From CAJQQK01 sp049116495 (GTDB lineage: Bacteria > Pseudomonadota > Alphaproteobacteria > Rhizobiales > Hyphomicrobiaceae): a stretch of 64,000 nt of DNA. Positions 63,148-64,000 of this stretch are shown piece by piece. The stretch lies in contig JAGDYV010000029.1 in the NCBI GenBank assembly GCA_049116495.1, positions 25,451-89,450 on the forward strand. Reading direction: 5' to 3'. Position 1 is the stretch's first letter; every line of letters starts with the position of its first letter. A program made the translations under genes and the position numbers. A model generated the notes under the pieces. The model saw only the letters and a list, made by a program, of their open reading frames with translations. It made no database searches and had not been told where the DNA came from.

Positions 63148-64000
63148 CTAGCGCTTGCCAAACAGCCCTTTGAAGAGGCCAACGAACGCGGCCCAGATCA
63201 ACCCCAGTCCGCCCACCGGCTGCTGCGCGGCGGGCGCCAACGTCGCTCCGGTGGCCTTGGCCGTGATATTTCTCGCCGTATCAGCGAGCAGCCGATCGGC
63301 AACCTCGGCAACAATTGCAGGGCGCCCGAATTGCGCCAGCGGCCCTTTGAGCTGGTAAAGTATATCCAACTCAAGCTCCGATTGCTCCCGACCTGCGCTG
63401 TGCAAAGTAAACGTCATCTCACCATCCAGAGCCGACCGGCTGACACGATCACTGCCGCGGCCGATTACGCGTCCGGAATGCACTGCCGCCTCATAATGGA
63501 CATCAGCGATGCCATTGAATGCCGCGCGCATCGGTCCAATCGCGACGATCATGCGCCCACGGACTTTGGTGCCATCCGCCACACCATCAAGCTCCGCGCC
63601 CGGCACGCAGCTCACGACGCTCTCGATCTCCTGCAGCACCGGCCAGACCTGCGCAGTCGACGCATCTATCGCAATACGACGCGACAACCGGACGCCGTCC
63701 GTCATGTTTTGCGGCACGGTCAATGCGCTGCTTTCGCGCTCATTCGATGCGTCGGCAACTGCTGCATTTTCGGGCGTTGTGACGCGCGCGCGACCACGCG
63801 ACCGTGGCAACGGCTGTATAGCAGCGGCAGCTGGCGCGCTGCCGAGCACTTCGGTGATCGCATTGACGGCACCCTGATATCCCGTGCAGCGGCACAGGTT
63901 ACCGGAAAGTTCCTTACGGATACGCGAGCCATCCGCATCCGGTACCCGGCGCACAATATCATACGCCGAAGAGAGCAGCCCCGGCGTACAGAAACCGCAT
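63148..64000 (-). CDS. CoxS-CoxG fusion (5' end outside window)
   Basis: Open through the right edge, with no start inside. The first residues seen are CGFCTPGLLSSAYDIV followed by RKELSGNLCRCTGYQGAV, the C-terminal [2Fe-2S] domain of CoxS-type small subunits of xanthine-oxidase/CO-dehydrogenase-family enzymes (C-x2-C ... C-x-C). Then an Ala/Pro/Arg-rich linker leads to a CoxG-type SRPBCC domain (VLQEIESVVSCVPGAELDG, DVHYEAAVHSGRVIG, QFGRPAIVAEVADRLLADT) and a short hydrophobic tail (IWAAFVGLFKGLFGKR) that may bind the membrane. In most genomes CoxS and CoxG are separate; here they are one frame. The large molybdenum and flavin subunits must lie outside. Confidence 0.85.
   Translation of the reverse strand, partial: CGFCTPGLLSSAYDIVRRVPDADGSRIRKELSGNLCRCTGYQGAVNAITEVLGSAPAAAAIQPLPRSRGRARVTTPENAAVADASNERESSALTVPQNMTDGVRLSRRIAIDASTAQVWPVLQEIESVVSCVPGAELDGVADGTKVRGRMIVAIGPMRAAFNGIADVHYEAAVHSGRVIGRGSDRVSRSALDGEMTFTLHSAGREQSELELDILYQLKGPLAQFGRPAIVAEVADRLLADTARNITAKATGATLAPAAQQPVGGLGLIWAAFVGLFKGLFGKR

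Overview
The window looks like chromosomal DNA of an alphaproteobacterium, probably environmental and metabolically versatile. The basis is gene content: a TctCBA tricarboxylate transporter, CoxS/CoxG-type genes, a Pls/PosA-type NRPS, a YjgN (DUF898)-M48 pair, many amidase/acyl-CoA synthetase genes, moderately high GC and short operons of alternating strand. No rRNA, tRNA, CRISPR array or prophage was seen, and genus cannot be assigned from the sequence alone.

Layout. 1-4.9 kb: start of a gamma-glutamyltransferase gene (running off the left edge) and a divergent amidase / acyl-CoA synthetase / zinc-free MDR reductase / hotdog thioesterase operon. 5.4-11.1 kb: a small winged-helix-like ORF, then a two-gene minus-strand operon made of an EctB-type diaminobutyrate aminotransferase and a 1345-residue Pls-type NRPS (A-T followed by three repeats of two membrane helices plus a left-handed beta-helix domain). 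This is the most interesting locus and a candidate pathway for a diaminobutyrate homopolymer. 11.9-21.7 kb: FMO-like monooxygenase, 2TM protein, aldehyde dehydrogenase + DadA/PuuB-like oxidase, polysaccharide-deacetylase-family hydrolase, D-aminoacylase + M20 peptidase and a TauE/SafE permease, together an amine/N-acyl amino acid catabolic region. 22-25.2 kb: tctCBA. 25.3-30.5 kb: a dynamin-like GTPase with an unrecognised partner, divergent from a single-pass coiled-coil protein. 30.6-35 kb: an internally shortened metallo-beta-lactamase-fold gene, YjgN/M48, and an aspartate-type aminotransferase.

35-47.4 kb: a decayed hyuA/hyuB/aldolase remnant, then LLM oxidoreductase, small membrane protein and quinone reductase, followed by a same-strand cluster: 59-residue protein, DUF1116, FdrA-like, HyuA, HyuB and a molybdopterin oxidoreductase. 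By analogy with oxamate carbamoyltransferase (FdrA/YlbE) and ATP-dependent hydantoinase/oxoprolinase, this may open and decarbamoylate a cyclic ureide or lactam. 47.4-53.6 kb: MscS-like channel whose stop codon carries a 311-bp IS630-type MITE, two Fe(II)/2-oxoglutarate oxygenases and a PAS-GAF-GGDEF protein. 53.7-62.6 kb: minus-strand series of alpha/beta-hydrolase (nucleophile missing), amidase, PaaK-like ligase, deacetylase-family protein, RND pump and its membrane-fusion protein. 62.7-64 kb: a small Rieske protein and the 3' part of a CoxS-CoxG fusion that runs off the right edge.

All functions are inferred from motifs and remembered family features; no database search was run.
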